The translations under genes were made by a program, and so were the position numbers. Below are positions 26,021-35,242 of a stretch of DNA of 64,000 nucleotides, in pieces (within the stretch, counting starts at the first letter, position 1; each line of letters opens with the position of its first letter). The notes under the pieces are model-generated. The model saw nothing but the letters and a program-made list of their open reading frames with translations, was not told where the DNA came from and did not search any database. The DNA lies in NCBI RefSeq assembly GCF_002906575.1, contig NZ_CP026309.1:2046001-2110000 (forward strand), in the 5' to 3' direction. The DNA is from Salinigranum rubrum (GTDB taxonomy: Archaea > Halobacteriota > Halobacteria > Halobacteriales > Haloferacaceae).

Positions 26021-26854
26021 TCAGAGGTCGACGCGGTCGCCGATTTCGACGATTTCGAGCCGCTCGGGGTACGCGAAGGAGGCCGCGTGGTGGTGGAGGA
26101 CGGTCGGGTCCGCCGTCATTCCCTTCCACATGTCCCAGTGAGAGGGGAGACAGCGGGTGAGCCGGAGGTCCTTCGCCGCGCGGACGAGTTCGTTCTCGTT
26201 CGCGTACCACTTGGTGTGGACGGGTTCGCCCGTCTCCTTGTCCGGGATGTTGCCCTCGGCACCGAACGCCAACACGCCGAGGTCGATGTCGTACCGCTCG
26301 CCGATGTCGGAGAACTCCTCGGCGGGCTTGGTGTCGCCGCCGTGGAAGAACGTCCCGCTCGCGTGTTCGACGACGTACGTCACCGGGTGCGTCGAGTCGG
26401 GGTCGTTGGAGGGTTCGACGTGGACGGTGAACTCGCCCACCTCGAACGTGTCGCCCTCTTCGACCTCCGAGAACTGGTCGGCGGCGACGTCCCAGTCGTC
26501 GGCCCACGCCTCCTCCTCGCGGGCGACGGCGATGGCGTCGTCCGGTCCGAAGAGCGTCGCCCCCGTGTTGGCCAGAATCGGCGCCTGGCTCGGCCCGTGG
26601 ACGTGGTCGGTGTGTTCGTGCGTCGCCAGCAGCGCGTCCATCTCCTCGACGTCGTCGGGGTCGAACGGCACCGGAACCATCCGAACGGTCCGCGGTGGGT
26701 CGCCGAGACCGACGTACGGGTCGATGGCGAGCGTCGTCCCCTCGTGTCCTTTCAGGAAGAAGCCGTTACAGCCGAGGTACCAGACGGCGACGGTGTCGGG
26801 CTCCGCGTCCGCGACGGCGCGGGGAAGCCAGTCGCTCCAGTCGGATGTCGACAT
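26021..26854 (-). CDS. Metallo-beta-lactamase-fold hydrolase (UlaG/UPF0173-like)
   Basis: A 277-residue MBL-fold protein with the metal motif THEHTDHVHG (residues 78-87), a downstream HP (TSTHP-like DSTHPVTY), FFHGGDTK with the bridging Asp, and a late SHWDMW. The pattern matches the L-ascorbate-6-phosphate lactonase/UPF0173 branch; most such archaeal proteins have no known substrate. The ATG at 26854 was taken because the earlier in-frame ATG would add unrelated basic sequence that shadows the neighbouring gene. It is followed on the same strand by the coiled-coil gene. Confidence 0.85.
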   Translation of the reverse strand: MSTSDWSDWLPRAVADAEPDTVAVWYLGCNGFFLKGHEGTTLAIDPYVGLGDPPRTVRMVPVPFDPDDVEEMDALLATHEHTDHVHGPSQAPILANTGATLFGPDDAIAVAREEEAWADDWDVAADQFSEVEEGDTFEVGEFTVHVEPSNDPDSTHPVTYVVEHASGTFFHGGDTKPAEEFSDIGERYDIDLGVLAFGAEGNIPDKETGEPVHTKWYANENELVRAAKDLRLTRCLPSHWDMWKGMTADPTVLHHHAASFAYPERLEIVEIGDRVDL

Positions 26855-26930
26855 GCGAGCACGTTCGACGGGGGCCGGTCTAAGCGTTGTGGATGTGTTC
26901 TCACTCCCGAACTCCACTCCCGAACGCGAG

Positions 26931-27629
26931 TCACGAACGCGAGAGCGCCCGCGTCGCTGTCGCCTTGAACGAGACGACGACCTGCGCGCCCTCGTCGAGC
27001 GCCATCCGGTCGAGGCTGTCGATGGTGAGGAGCGCCCACAGCGGCGTCTCGGTGCCGACATCGACGACGACGCGTCCGATCGACTCGCCTCTGACGACCT
27101 CCGACACCCGCCCCTCGAACCGGTTCCGGGCGCTGGTCGCGTCGGGCGCAGGCGCTTCATCGGGGAGTTCGATGGTCACCGCGTCGGCGCGGACGGACAC
27201 CTCGACGTCCGCTCCCTCCTCGACACCGCTCGGCACGAGCGTCAGCACGCGCCCGGGCGCCGCCTCGACCGTCGCGAGTTCGCCGTCCACCGCGACGACC
27301 CTCCCGGGGAACACCGAAAGCGTGGCGTCGGCGACGCCGGCGAACTCGGCGCCGAGGCGGTCGAACCGCGCGAGCAGGTCCCGCGCGCGCTCGGTGAGTT
27401 CGCTCCCGCCACCACCGGCGCCGCCGCGCCGCCGTTCGACCAGCGAGCCGAACACCTCCTCCAGTTCGACCACGCGCCGCTGGGCGTGGGCGAACGACCG
27501 TCCGAGCGCATCCGCCGCGGCGTTCAGCGACCCGTGGTCGTCGACGGCTCTGAGCAGTGCGGCGTCGCGGGCGTCGAAGGCGACGTCACCGGATTCGATG
27601 CGGACTGTGGCGTCCGGGATTCCCTCCAC
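26931..27629 (-). CDS. ModE-like LysR-HTH/TOBE molybdate-tungstate regulator
   Basis: 232 residues. An N-terminal LysR/ModE-type winged helix (ALLRAVDDHGSLNAAADALGR, about 23-43, then AHAQRRVVELEE) is joined to two Mop/TOBE-like oxyanion-binding domains (LSVFPGRVVAVDG and NRFEGRVSEVVRGES). ModE proteins sense molybdate or tungstate and repress the uptake operon. It diverges from the tupABC genes at 27844. An imperfect palindrome at 27808-27821 overlaps the tupA TATA region and is a natural operator candidate. Confidence 0.85.
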   Translation of the reverse strand: MEGIPDATVRIESGDVAFDARDAALLRAVDDHGSLNAAADALGRSFAHAQRRVVELEEVFGSLVERRRGGAGGGGSELTERARDLLARFDRLGAEFAGVADATLSVFPGRVVAVDGELATVEAAPGRVLTLVPSGVEEGADVEVSVRADAVTIELPDEAPAPDATSARNRFEGRVSEVVRGESIGRVVVDVGTETPLWALLTIDSLDRMALDEGAQVVVSFKATATRALSRS

Positions 27630-27807
27630 ACCCGAGAGGGAGAGCGGCGTCGAATAAAGCTATCGCGGCCGCCGGCGTCCGCTGCGCGGACGGACACGAC
27701 GTTCGGCCCTCGCATCGACTGGCCGCTGTGGACGTCCCTCGCGACGACGTCGCGCTTCGGCGCCCGCTCGATGAGCCTCCGGTACGACGGCGTGACGCGG
27801 TGACAGC

Positions 27808-27821
27808 GTAACGTACTTTAC
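27808..27821 (+). promoter_or_regulatory. Candidate ModE-type operator over the tupA TATA box
   Basis: GTAACGTACTTTAC is a 14-bp near-palindrome (GTAA, central GTAC, TTAC; one mismatched pair). Its right half is the TATA-like CTTTAC lying about 23-28 nt before the tupA ATG at 27844. A regulator bound here would block promoter recognition. Assignment to the divergent ModE-like gene is inference. Confidence 0.45.
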
Positions 27822-27843
27822 GGGGCGCCCAGTCGATATATCT

Positions 27844-28782
27844 ATGACGATACAACGTCGGGGCTTCATCAAGGCGGTCGGTGTCGGGGTGGTCGCGAGC
27901 CTGGCTGGCTGTACAGGGAACGACGGAACGGGACAGCAGCAACAACAGCAACAGGCGGGCGTGGCCGGCGAGACGCTGACGCTCACGACGACGACGAGCA
28001 CGTACGACACGGGGCTGCTCGACGAGATTCACCCGGACTTCGAGGAGATGTACGGCGTGACCGTCGACGCGGTCGCACAGGGGACGGGTGCGGCCCTCGA
28101 GTCGGCTCGCAACGGGGACTCGGACGTGGTGATGGTCCACGCCCGCGGGCTCGAGAACGAGTTCATGCGGAACGGCTACGGCGTCAACCGCCGCGACCTC
28201 ATGTTCAACGACTTCGTCATCGTCGGACCCGAGAGCGACCCGGCGGGGATCGAAGGCATGGGCTCGGCGACCGAGGCGCTCACCGCCATCGCCGAGTCGG
28301 AGGCGACGTTCGTCTCTCGCGGAGACAACTCGGGCACCCACACCAAGGAACTCAACCTCTGGGAGGCCGCGGGGACCGACCCCGGCGGCGACTGGTACCA
28401 AGAGACCGGAACGGGGATGGGCGAGGCGCTGAACGTCGCCAACCAGCAGGGCGCGTACACCCTCTCGGACCGGGGAACGTTCATCTCCCAGCGGTCGGAG
28501 ATCGACCTCGTCATCCTCGTGCAGGGCCCCATCGAGGGCGGTCCGGAGATCCTCGCGAACCCGTACGGTATCATGGCCGTCAACCCCGGCGTCCACGACA
28601 ACGCGAACTACGACCTCGCGATGGCGTACATCGGCTGGATCACCAGTCCTGGTGCGCAGGACGCGATTTCGAGCTACCAGGTCAACGGGGAACAGCTGTT
28701 CTTCCCCGAGGCGGTCTCGGAGAACCCAGACTTCCAGCAGTACGTCCCGCAGGGGTGGAGTAGCGACTCCTCCGACGAGTGA
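27844..28782 (+). CDS. tupA: Tungstate/molybdate ABC transporter, substrate-binding lipoprotein
   Basis: A 312-residue oxyanion-binding protein. Tat motif QRRGFIK and lipobox LAGC (Cys23) predict a lipid-anchored exoprotein. After a Gln-rich tether comes the TupA hallmark [15 protein letters not shown], then [16 protein letters not shown], which supplies anion ligands. TupA/WtpA proteins select tungstate and molybdate. It is first in an operon with tupB (overlap of 4 nt) and tupC. A ModE-TOBE regulator lies divergently upstream. Sulfate or phosphate transport is less likely because the TTTST motif is Tup-type. Confidence 0.9.
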   Translation: MTIQRRGFIKAVGVGVVASLAGCTGNDGTGQQQQQQQAGVAGETLTLTTTTSTYDTGLLDEIHPDFEEMYGVTVDAVAQGTGAALESARNGDSDVVMVHARGLENEFMRNGYGVNRRDLMFNDFVIVGPESDPAGIEGMGSATEALTAIAESEATFVSRGDNSGTHTKELNLWEAAGTDPGGDWYQETGTGMGEALNVANQQGAYTLSDRGTFISQRSEIDLVILVQGPIEGGPEILANPYGIMAVNPGVHDNANYDLAMAYIGWITSPGAQDAISSYQVNGEQLFFPEAVSENPDFQQYVPQGWSSDSSDE

Positions 28783-29501
28783 GCGTGTCGCTCGAAGCGG
28801 TCACACAGCTGCCGGTCGTGGTCGACCTCCCGTTCCGGGAGGGGTACGTCTCGAGTATCATCTACGTCTCGCTGTACGTGAGCGTCCTCGCCGTCACCCT
28901 GAGCACGCTGTTCAGCATCCCGGTCGCCATCGCGATGGGTTTCACCGAGTTCCCCGGCAAGCAGTTCGTGAAGTCGGTCATCAACACGGGGATGGGCTTT
29001 CCGAGCGTCGTCGTCGGCCTGCTCGTGCTCTTTGCCGTCTCCAATCAGGGGCCGCTCGGGCCGCTGGAGCTCATCTTCACCAAGGAGGCGATGATCATCT
29101 CACAGTTCGTGCTCGCGACGCCGCCCATCACGGCGATCAGCCTCGCCGCGATCACCAGCGTGAACGAGAACGTCCACGACGCCGCACACGTCCTCGGCGG
29201 GACGCGCCTCGACGTGGCGCTGGTCGTCATCAAGGAGGCGCGCTACGGCATCGCGACGGCGATCCTGGCCGGGTTCGGCCGCGCCATCAGCGAGGTCGGC
29301 TCCGTCCTCATCGTCGGCGGGAACATCACGGGGTCGGACGGAATCTCGAAGACGCGGACGTTGACGACGGCGATTCAGCTCGAAGCCCGGCAGGGGCAGT
29401 ACGAGACCGCGATGGTGCTCGGGGCGGTGTTGGTCGCGCTCGTGCTGACGGTCAACGCCATCGTCGTTCGCATCGGCGACACGGGGGCGATGAACCGATG
29501 A
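28779..29501 (+). CDS. tupB: Tungstate/molybdate ABC transporter permease
   Basis: A 240-residue permease with about five membrane segments. The ATPase-contact loop reads [20 protein letters not shown] (about residues 140-160). The GTG start overlaps the tupA stop (GTGA), and the stop overlaps the tupC start (ATGA), so the three genes are translationally coupled. Length and motif fit TupB. A second GTG 6 nt downstream is an alternative start. Confidence 0.9.
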   Translation: MSVSLEAVTQLPVVVDLPFREGYVSSIIYVSLYVSVLAVTLSTLFSIPVAIAMGFTEFPGKQFVKSVINTGMGFPSVVVGLLVLFAVSNQGPLGPLELIFTKEAMIISQFVLATPPITAISLAAITSVNENVHDAAHVLGGTRLDVALVVIKEARYGIATAILAGFGRAISEVGSVLIVGGNITGSDGISKTRTLTTAIQLEARQGQYETAMVLGAVLVALVLTVNAIVVRIGDTGAMNR

Positions 29502-30262
29502 TCCGGCTCTCCGACGTTTCCCTCACGTTCGGCGACGAGCCCGTCCTCAGGGACGTTTCCCTTTCGGTCGAACCCGGCGAGGTGGTCGCCGTCATCGGCC
29601 CCTCGGGCGTCGGGAAGACGACGCTGCTTCGGGTCTTCGCGCTGTTCCTCCGGCCGAGCGAGGGCACGGTCGAACTGGACGGCGAGGACGTGTGGGCCGC
29701 CGACGAGAGCCGCCGACTGGCGCTCCGTCGGCGGATCGGGATGGTGTTTCAGGAGGCAAGCCTGTTCGACGCCACGGTCGCTCGGAACGTCGAGTACGGA
29801 CTGCGGGTGCGGCAGTCCTGGGGCGAACGGCTCTCCGACCAACTGTGGTCGGTTCTCGGGTCGAACGGGACGCCCGAGGCGGTTGCGGAGGCGCTCGACG
29901 TCGTCGGCCTCGACGACAAACTCGGGCAGGAGGCCCGCTCGCTCTCGGGCGGCGAGGCACAGCGCGTCTCGTTCGCCCGCGCGCTCGCGTACGAGCCGAC
30001 CTACCTCCTGCTCGACGAACCGACGTCGGACCTCGACCCGCGCAACACGGGACTGATCGAGGAGGCCGTTTCGGAGGCACGCGACCGCGACATCGGCGTC
30101 GTCGTCGCCACGCACGACATGCACCAGGCCGAACGCATCGCCGACCGAGTCGGCGTCCTCCTGGGCGACGGCTTCAGTGAGGTCGGAGCCACCGAGACGG
30201 TCTTCGAGGACCCGACGGACGAACGGACGCGCAAGTTCATCTCCGGGGAACTGGTCTACTGA
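29498..30262 (+). CDS. tupC: Tungstate/molybdate ABC transporter ATP-binding protein
   Basis: A 254-residue ABC ATPase: Walker [10 protein letters not shown] (about 33-41), Q-loop FQEASLF, signature LSGGEAQR, Walker [13 protein letters not shown] and H-loop ATHDMHQA. There is no C-terminal TOBE domain, which is normal for TupC. It energises uptake through TupB. The start ATG overlaps the tupB stop by 4 nt. Imported Mo/W would supply the pterin-cofactor enzymes common in haloarchaea. Confidence 0.92.
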   Translation: MIRLSDVSLTFGDEPVLRDVSLSVEPGEVVAVIGPSGVGKTTLLRVFALFLRPSEGTVELDGEDVWAADESRRLALRRRIGMVFQEASLFDATVARNVEYGLRVRQSWGERLSDQLWSVLGSNGTPEAVAEALDVVGLDDKLGQEARSLSGGEAQRVSFARALAYEPTYLLLDEPTSDLDPRNTGLIEEAVSEARDRDIGVVVATHDMHQAERIADRVGVLLGDGFSEVGATETVFEDPTDERTRKFISGELVY

Positions 30263-30430
30263 GACCGGGCGAGGGACGCGACGGGTCACCCGGACCGCTC
30301 GTCGACCGTCGGCACGAGGCCGACCGGGTCGTTCCCGCCGCTCTCGCCGCCGCTCGGGTCGTCACGACGACGTTCGTGTGGACGTTCTGGGAGAAAGATA
30401 TTTACTCTCAGCCGATATATAGGAAACACC

Positions 30431-30535
30431 ATGCCATCCGAGCAGCGTCGGACGGCACACTTCGGACAGATGTCCGAAGCCCTGCGGACGCTCGGTGTCG
30501 GCGTCGACGACGACGTGGCGCCGCGGCCCGCCTGA
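30431..30535 (+). CDS. Possible 34-residue protein
   Basis: A short frame, MPSEQRRTAHFGQMSEALRT and so on to a stop at 30535. Two TATA-like boxes precede it: TATTTACT (about 30400-30407, 24-31 nt before the ATG) and GATATATAG closer in. The product is small and hydrophilic, ending DDDVAPRPA. The promoter spacing is the main support; coding is otherwise uncertain. It lies between tupC and the LOG-like gene. Confidence 0.4.
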   Translation: MPSEQRRTAHFGQMSEALRTLGVGVDDDVAPRPA

Positions 30536-30648
30536 CTCAAGTGCGGGCGGCACGTCCGGGGAGGCGTGCGACCGACATCGACAACGGGGGGAGAGCCGCC
30601 GTCGAAGACCGCGAGAACACCGATAGCGACCGCTGGGGACGGACACCG

Positions 30649-31122
30649 ATGCGCGTGAGCGTCGTCGGCGGGAGCGACGTCGACGCCGCGACCGAGGAGG
30701 TCGCGCGGGCGCTCGGCCGCCGACTGGCCGGACGCGGCCACACCGTCGTCTGTGGCGGTCTCGGCGGCGTCATGCGGGCCGTGTGTGAGGGCGCCGTCAG
30801 TGCCGACGGACACACCCTCGGCATCCTGCCCGGCGAGCGGGTCGAAGAGGCGAACGACTTCGTCGAGACGGCGGTCGCAACGGGGATGGGTCACGCGCGC
30901 AACGCGCTCGTCGTGATGAACGGCGACGCGGTCGTGGCCGTCGCCGGCAGCGGCGGAACGCTCTCCGAGATCGGGTTCGCGTTCGTCTTCGGCAGGCCCG
31001 TCGCGGGGCTCGGGACGCACGCGGTCGACGGTGTCCACGCCTGCGAGACACCCGCCGAAGCGGTCGACTACGTCGAGCAGGCGTCGAGCGGACGGGAGGG
31101 ACGCGGGGGACGCGAACCGTAG
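30649..31122 (+). CDS. LOG/TIGR00725-family Rossmann protein
   Basis: 157 residues of the SLOG superfamily (TIGR00725-like, related to lysine-decarboxylase-like nucleotide hydrolases). Nucleotide-binding features: VVGGSDVD near the N-terminus, CGGLGGVMRAVCEGA and AVAGSGGTLSEIGFA. The second motif corresponds to PGGxGT(x)xE in LOG proteins, here AGSGGTLSE with the Glu kept. A nucleotide or nucleotide-derived ligand is expected; the substrate is unknown. The ATG at 30649 begins the conserved domain; longer in-frame starts add Arg-rich non-conserved sequence. Confidence 0.75.
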   Translation: MRVSVVGGSDVDAATEEVARALGRRLAGRGHTVVCGGLGGVMRAVCEGAVSADGHTLGILPGERVEEANDFVETAVATGMGHARNALVVMNGDAVVAVAGSGGTLSEIGFAFVFGRPVAGLGTHAVDGVHACETPAEAVDYVEQASSGREGRGGREP

Positions 31123-31171
31123 CCCGGTCGTGAGCGGCGCGCGCGAGTCGCGGATTGCGCGCGCGGGCTAC
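31119..31171. terminator. Long inverted repeat at the 3' end of the LOG-like gene
   Basis: GTAGCCCG (31119-31126, containing the TAG stop) pairs perfectly with CGGGCTAC (31164-31171). Inside lie GGCGCGCGCG and GCGCGCGCGG segments that can also pair. The structure could act as a 3'-end hairpin. No U-rich tail is evident, so the terminator label is tentative. Confidence 0.35.
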
Positions 31172-31238
31172 ACACCCCCACGAACCGACCCTTTCAACCG
31201 GTCGCGGGCGGCCCTCGAGAGCCCGATGTCAGCCACAC

Positions 31239-31278
31239 GTCTGACAGCCGTCAGACACATTCGTTCACGGGTTCGTGA
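31239..31278. promoter_or_regulatory. Two inverted repeats upstream of the surface-protein gene
   Basis: GTCTGAC-AGCC-GTCAGAC (31239-31256) is a perfect 7-bp inverted repeat with a 4-nt loop. TCACG-GGTT-CGTGA (31265-31278) is a 5-bp inverted repeat 8 nt further on. They lie 105-145 bp before the ATG at 31383. The spacing and symmetry suggest paired regulator sites or a 5' leader structure; no regulator is assigned. Confidence 0.4.
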
Positions 31279-31382
31279 CATATCCGTGTAGGTCAGAACA
31301 TGTTTTGGTTCCGAAGCGACACCGAAGGAGCACACGGGCTGTCGTGGATGCGTCCGCTGCGTCACGACGGCACGATACGCTC

Positions 31383-33389
31383 ATGAACCGAACCCGTCAC
31401 GTCCTCGCCGTCGTCGGACTCGTGCTGGCACTCCTGTTCGCCCCCGTCGCGTCCGGACCCGTCGGTGCGGCGACGACAGCGACACCCGCGAACGAGACGG
31501 AGACGGCCGGCGCAGCGACGACGGCACAGCAGCAGGAGGCGTCGACTAATTCGACCGTCTCACTCGTCGAGACGAACGTGACGGACGGGTCGAGCTTCGA
31601 GTACGAACTCGGCGCGTACGACCGAATCGAGAACTTCAGCGTCGAGTTGACCGGCTCCGTGACGCGCGAGGACGACGTCGACAGCGGGACCGTCACGAGC
31701 GACGGCGAGGCCCTTCCCGTCTCCATCGCGGGGACGATGGAGCCCACGGGACCGGCGGGCGGGGAGCCCGAACTGACCCTGACGGCGGAGACCCGAACGG
31801 TGTCGAGTGAGTTCGGCGGGGGCGACGAGACGGTCGGCCTCTACGGTCGATGGGACTCCGAGATACGCATCACCCAGCCCCCGTCGACCATCGGTTCGGT
31901 CCGTACGTACCACAGCACGAGCGGTGGGTCCGGCGCGGTGGTGGACGTCTACATCGTCGAGGAGGGACCCGACAGAACGTACGGTGAAGGGACGCTAGTC
32001 AGAGAGGGTTGGGAAGTTCCGAACCGCGAGGGGTGGCAGACCATCGACATTGACGAGTACGCCACCAACAGTTCGACGATCACCGTCGAGTTCGTCACGG
32101 TCGAGCCGATCAACTCGTCGTTCGAGACGTCGGTCGACAGCCGGCAGTGGGACAGCCAGACACGGGCGTCGTGGAGTGGAAACCTCCTGTCCAAGCCGCT
32201 CCCGCTAGAGGTGGTCTCCGCTGGACCGAGAGACGTCTCCGTGACGGCCGACGACGGGACGAACGTGTCGTTCGGGAGCTTCGGGACCGACGAGACGTCG
32301 AAGACCCAGCCCCTCGACCTCTCGACGAACGCGACGGAACTGACCGTGAACTACACCGGTGACAACACGATCGAGTGGTCGCTGGCGTACACGGAGCGAA
32401 CCGGGTCGGTGAACCCTTCGGTCTCGGTGAACGGGAACCGGCTGAACGCCTCCCGGACGCTCGCCGACGGGGAGACGGTCTCGTTCACACCTGACCCGTC
32501 GTGGGTCCGAGAGGGGACGAACACGGTCGCTGTCGACCTCGACGAGTCGGCCCTGTCGGACGACGCGCCGGCCCCAGCGGTCGACCTTCGGTACACCCAC
32601 GACGTCGTGGTCGAACCGACTCCCACGCCGTCTGCCACACCGTCACCCACTCCGGAACTGGACGACTCGGACGACAGTGACGGCGGCGGAGGCGGCGGTG
32701 GAGGCGGCGCACCAGCACCCAATGACGACGAGGACGACGACGGTGATGACGGCGATGACGGCGACAACGACGACGACAGCGATAACGACGCGGTCGACGT
32801 GAGCGACGAGGAGGACGACGGTGACGACGGAAGTAGCGGCGGGGGCGGCGGAGGCGCGGGGAGCAGTGGCGGGGGCGGGAGCGGCGCGAGCCTCGTTGAC
32901 GACGATACCACGGACGCGTCCGCCGCCTCGGCGACGGCAACCGCCACGCCGACACCCGAGGCCGCTGCGACGGCGACTCAGGCGTCGACCCGCACCCCCG
33001 CGGGGACAGTCGTGACCGACGTCTCCTTCGAGCCGAGCCGCATCTCGACGAACGTGCAGGCCGTCGTCGTAGTGACGGTGCGGAACCCGCAGACGGTCTC
33101 GGACACGCACCCGGTCGAACTCGAACTGGAGGGCCAGCTCGTCAAGACTCAGGACGTCACCGTGCCCGCGGAGAGTACCGCCAGCGTCCAGTTCGCCTTC
33201 GAGTTCGCGAACCCCGGAACGTACACCGCGCGGGTCGACGACGAGACGGCCACCGTCACCGTCGTCGAACCCGAAGAGGGAACGCCGACGGCGGCGTCGA
33301 CGTCGACGCAGTTCCCCGGATTCACGCCTCTCACGGTTGTCCTCGCCGTGTGCGTCCTGTCGGCGCTCGCGTGGCGTCGCCGTGACTGA
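31383..33389 (+). CDS. Secreted surface protein with PGF-CTERM sorting tail
   Basis: 668 residues. A Sec signal peptide (basic start, then VLAVVGLVLALLFAPVA) is followed by an extracellular region with about ten N-x-S/T glycosylation sequons. Next come a Thr/Pro linker, Gly- and Asp-rich low-complexity tracts (about 430-520), and a CARDB-like beta domain (about 545-630, VTDVSFEPSRISTNVQAVVV). The C-terminus has PGF, a hydrophobic segment (LTVVLAVCVLSALAW) and RRRD: the tripartite signal processed by archaeosortase ArtA and lipid-anchored in haloarchaea. Adhesion or cell-envelope function is inferred. Confidence 0.82.
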   Translation: MNRTRHVLAVVGLVLALLFAPVASGPVGAATTATPANETETAGAATTAQQQEASTNSTVSLVETNVTDGSSFEYELGAYDRIENFSVELTGSVTREDDVDSGTVTSDGEALPVSIAGTMEPTGPAGGEPELTLTAETRTVSSEFGGGDETVGLYGRWDSEIRITQPPSTIGSVRTYHSTSGGSGAVVDVYIVEEGPDRTYGEGTLVREGWEVPNREGWQTIDIDEYATNSSTITVEFVTVEPINSSFETSVDSRQWDSQTRASWSGNLLSKPLPLEVVSAGPRDVSVTADDGTNVSFGSFGTDETSKTQPLDLSTNATELTVNYTGDNTIEWSLAYTERTGSVNPSVSVNGNRLNASRTLADGETVSFTPDPSWVREGTNTVAVDLDESALSDDAPAPAVDLRYTHDVVVEPTPTPSATPSPTPELDDSDDSDGGGGGGGGGAPAPNDDEDDDGDDGDDGDNDDDSDNDAVDVSDEEDDGDDGSSGGGGGGAGSSGGGGSGASLVDDDTTDASAASATATATPTPEAAATATQASTRTPAGTVVTDVSFEPSRISTNVQAVVVVTVRNPQTVSDTHPVELELEGQLVKTQDVTVPAESTASVQFAFEFANPGTYTARVDDETATVTVVEPEEGTPTAASTSTQFPGFTPLTVVLAVCVLSALAWRRRD

Positions 33390-33394
33390 GGCTC

Positions 33395-33781
33395 TCAGTC
33401 GACCCGTTCGCGGAGCGAGGCCTTCAGGTCGATCACCGGCGATCCGTCCGCCATGTCGACGCCTCGAACCGAAAGACGTCGAGCGTCGAGGTCGACGTCG
33501 ACGACGCGACACTCCGTGAGACAGACCGGGTTCGGCCGCGCGGGCGACCGCGAGGTGAAGACACCTCGGGAGGGGTCGCGGTCGAGCGTCAGCACCGAGC
33601 GGTCGGCGCGGTCGGCCCACCACACGACGACGACCGACTCGGCGTCGAATCCCGAGAGGCCCGCGGCGTACGCCTCGTCGACGTGGACGACGCCCGCGCT
33701 GTCCTCGTGGAACCCCTGTGAGGGGGCGTCGCTGGTCGTTTCGAACGGCGTCGACACCGTGCCGATAGGCTCACACTGCAT
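33395..33781 (-). CDS. trmO: TrmO/TsaA-family tRNA (t6A37 N6) methyltransferase
   Basis: A 128-residue COG1720 protein. Typical features: IGTVSTPF at the N-terminus, GLSGFDAESVVVVWWADR, and the SAM-site signature SRSPARPNPVCLTECRV. TrmO methylates N6 of t6A37 in certain tRNAs using SAM. It starts at ATG 33781; upstream in-frame sequence belongs to the antisense of dph2. It lies just downstream of dph2 (30-bp gap) on the same strand and is probably co-transcribed, so two translation-related modification genes sit together. Confidence 0.85.
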   Translation of the reverse strand: MQCEPIGTVSTPFETTSDAPSQGFHEDSAGVVHVDEAYAAGLSGFDAESVVVVWWADRADRSVLTLDRDPSRGVFTSRSPARPNPVCLTECRVVDVDLDARRLSVRGVDMADGSPVIDLKASLRERVD

Positions 33782-33810
33782 ACGCCCGCTGTGTCGCGGG
33801 AGGACAAAAG

Positions 33811-34842
33811 TCACCAGGTGCCGTGGAAGGTGTCGAACGAGAGCTCTTCGAGGGGTTTGTTCCCGACGGCGATCTCGTACTCGCCGGGGGTGAGCATCGG
33901 CTTGTGGAAGCGCGGGCCGTCGTCGGTCGTGATGCGCGGACAGCCGGTGTTGACGAACGCGTCGAAGTCGAAGTTGCGGAGGCGGTCCGGGGTGACCTCG
34001 TCCATCGTCACGAGATAGGCGTCGTCGTTCTCCGAGAGGATCTTCTCGGCCTGTTCCCACCGGCCCTGTCCGATCTTCGTACAGAAGATGACGCCCCACG
34101 TCCGCGCGTCCATCGCGCGGTGGACGGCCCCGAAGCGCTGTTTCATGAACTTCTCCGTGTCGGCGATGGTCACGACGTTGTTGACCGGGTCGGCGATGAC
34201 GACGGTCTTCTCGGGATGCTCCATCGCCAGCCCCAGCGGGTGGAACTTCCCGCCGCCGACGTACAGCACCTGGTCGGCCGGGAGGTCGGCGGAGGCGTAG
34301 TTACAGCCGAGCACCTGCCCCTCGTGGGTGAGCCGTTCGTCGCCTCTCCGCGTCTGGACCTCGTAGCCCCGCTCTTCGAGCCAGTCGACCATCTCGCCGA
34401 AGCGGTTCATGTGCTGGGCGGTGGTGACGAGGCCGACTTCCCCCTCTTGGAGTTCGTCGACCGCGTCTTCGAGGATGGGGAAGGGATCGACGTTCGAGAA
34501 GAGGGGTACGTAGATGATCTTCTCCGATTCCTTCATCGGCGAGTGGCCGAAGTGGACGAACACGTCCGACCGGCGCATCAAGAAGGTGTCGAGGTCGCAG
34601 GCACCGTAGCAGGGCTGTCCCGATATCATGAACGTCACGTCCTCCGTGAGCGCGCGGAGGTCGTCGGCGACAGCCGGGGCGCGCCGTTTGAGACCCTCGG
34701 GGAACTGGAGCCCGACCGTCGTCGCGTCGCGCTCCTCGATGGCGTCGACGATGCGGTCGAGTTCGTAGTCCCACTCCCGGTCGTGCTTCAGGGCCATCCC
34801 CGTCTTTCGGAGGTCACCCTCGGAGTAGGCGTCGTTGCTCAT
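33811..34842 (-). CDS. dph2: 2-(3-amino-3-carboxypropyl)histidine synthase, diphthamide biosynthesis
   Basis: A 343-residue archaeal Dph2 (Dph1/Dph2 family), a non-canonical radical-SAM enzyme transferring the 3-amino-3-carboxypropyl group to a histidine of elongation factor aEF2. The three cysteines holding the 4Fe-4S cluster are in GQPCYGACDL (C82), VLGCNYA and NTGCPRIT, spaced as in the family. The length is normal. It is followed by trmO. Confidence 0.92.
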   Translation of the reverse strand: MSNDAYSEGDLRKTGMALKHDREWDYELDRIVDAIEERDATTVGLQFPEGLKRRAPAVADDLRALTEDVTFMISGQPCYGACDLDTFLMRRSDVFVHFGHSPMKESEKIIYVPLFSNVDPFPILEDAVDELQEGEVGLVTTAQHMNRFGEMVDWLEERGYEVQTRRGDERLTHEGQVLGCNYASADLPADQVLYVGGGKFHPLGLAMEHPEKTVVIADPVNNVVTIADTEKFMKQRFGAVHRAMDARTWGVIFCTKIGQGRWEQAEKILSENDDAYLVTMDEVTPDRLRNFDFDAFVNTGCPRITTDDGPRFHKPMLTPGEYEIAVGNKPLEELSFDTFHGTW

Positions 34843-34999
34843 TGTGAGCTATTGCGTGTCGACTCGTTTAACGTCGGCGTTTCGCGTCACGCGGTCGACG
34901 GTCTCGACCCTCACCGACCGACTCGCCGGGGGTCGCCCGTCGTGCGTCGCCTCCACACTCGCGTGATGTCGTTAAGTGTTGACGCGACGACGAGAAGCT

Positions 35000-35194
35000 A
35001 TGGCAACGGAGACCATCGACTGCCCCGAGTGCGGTGCGACGATCGAATCGCTCGACGAGATGGACGCGGAGGAGGTGCCCGAGATAGAGACGCGGTCCCG
35101 CGGCGGCATCGGCTACGGCGAGGCCACGCGGAACCTCTACCTCTGTAAGAGCTGTCGGAAACCGCTCGGAATCGGCAGACGCGGGAACGAGTAG
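35000..35194 (+). CDS. Small two-CxxC zinc-ribbon protein
   Basis: 64 residues with CPECGAT near the N-terminus and CKSCRKP near the C-terminus, which would form one four-Cys zinc site. The middle is acidic. It starts at the ATG 35000; GTTAAGTG (34971-34978) lies 22-29 nt upstream as a likely TATA box. It is divergent from dph2. Haloarchaea encode many such micro zinc proteins with unknown roles. Confidence 0.7.
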   Translation: MATETIDCPECGATIESLDEMDAEEVPEIETRSRGGIGYGEATRNLYLCKSCRKPLGIGRRGNE

Positions 35195-35242
35195 CGCCGA
35201 CCCGCACACCGTTACGGGATTACTCTTCGCCGACGACTCCCG

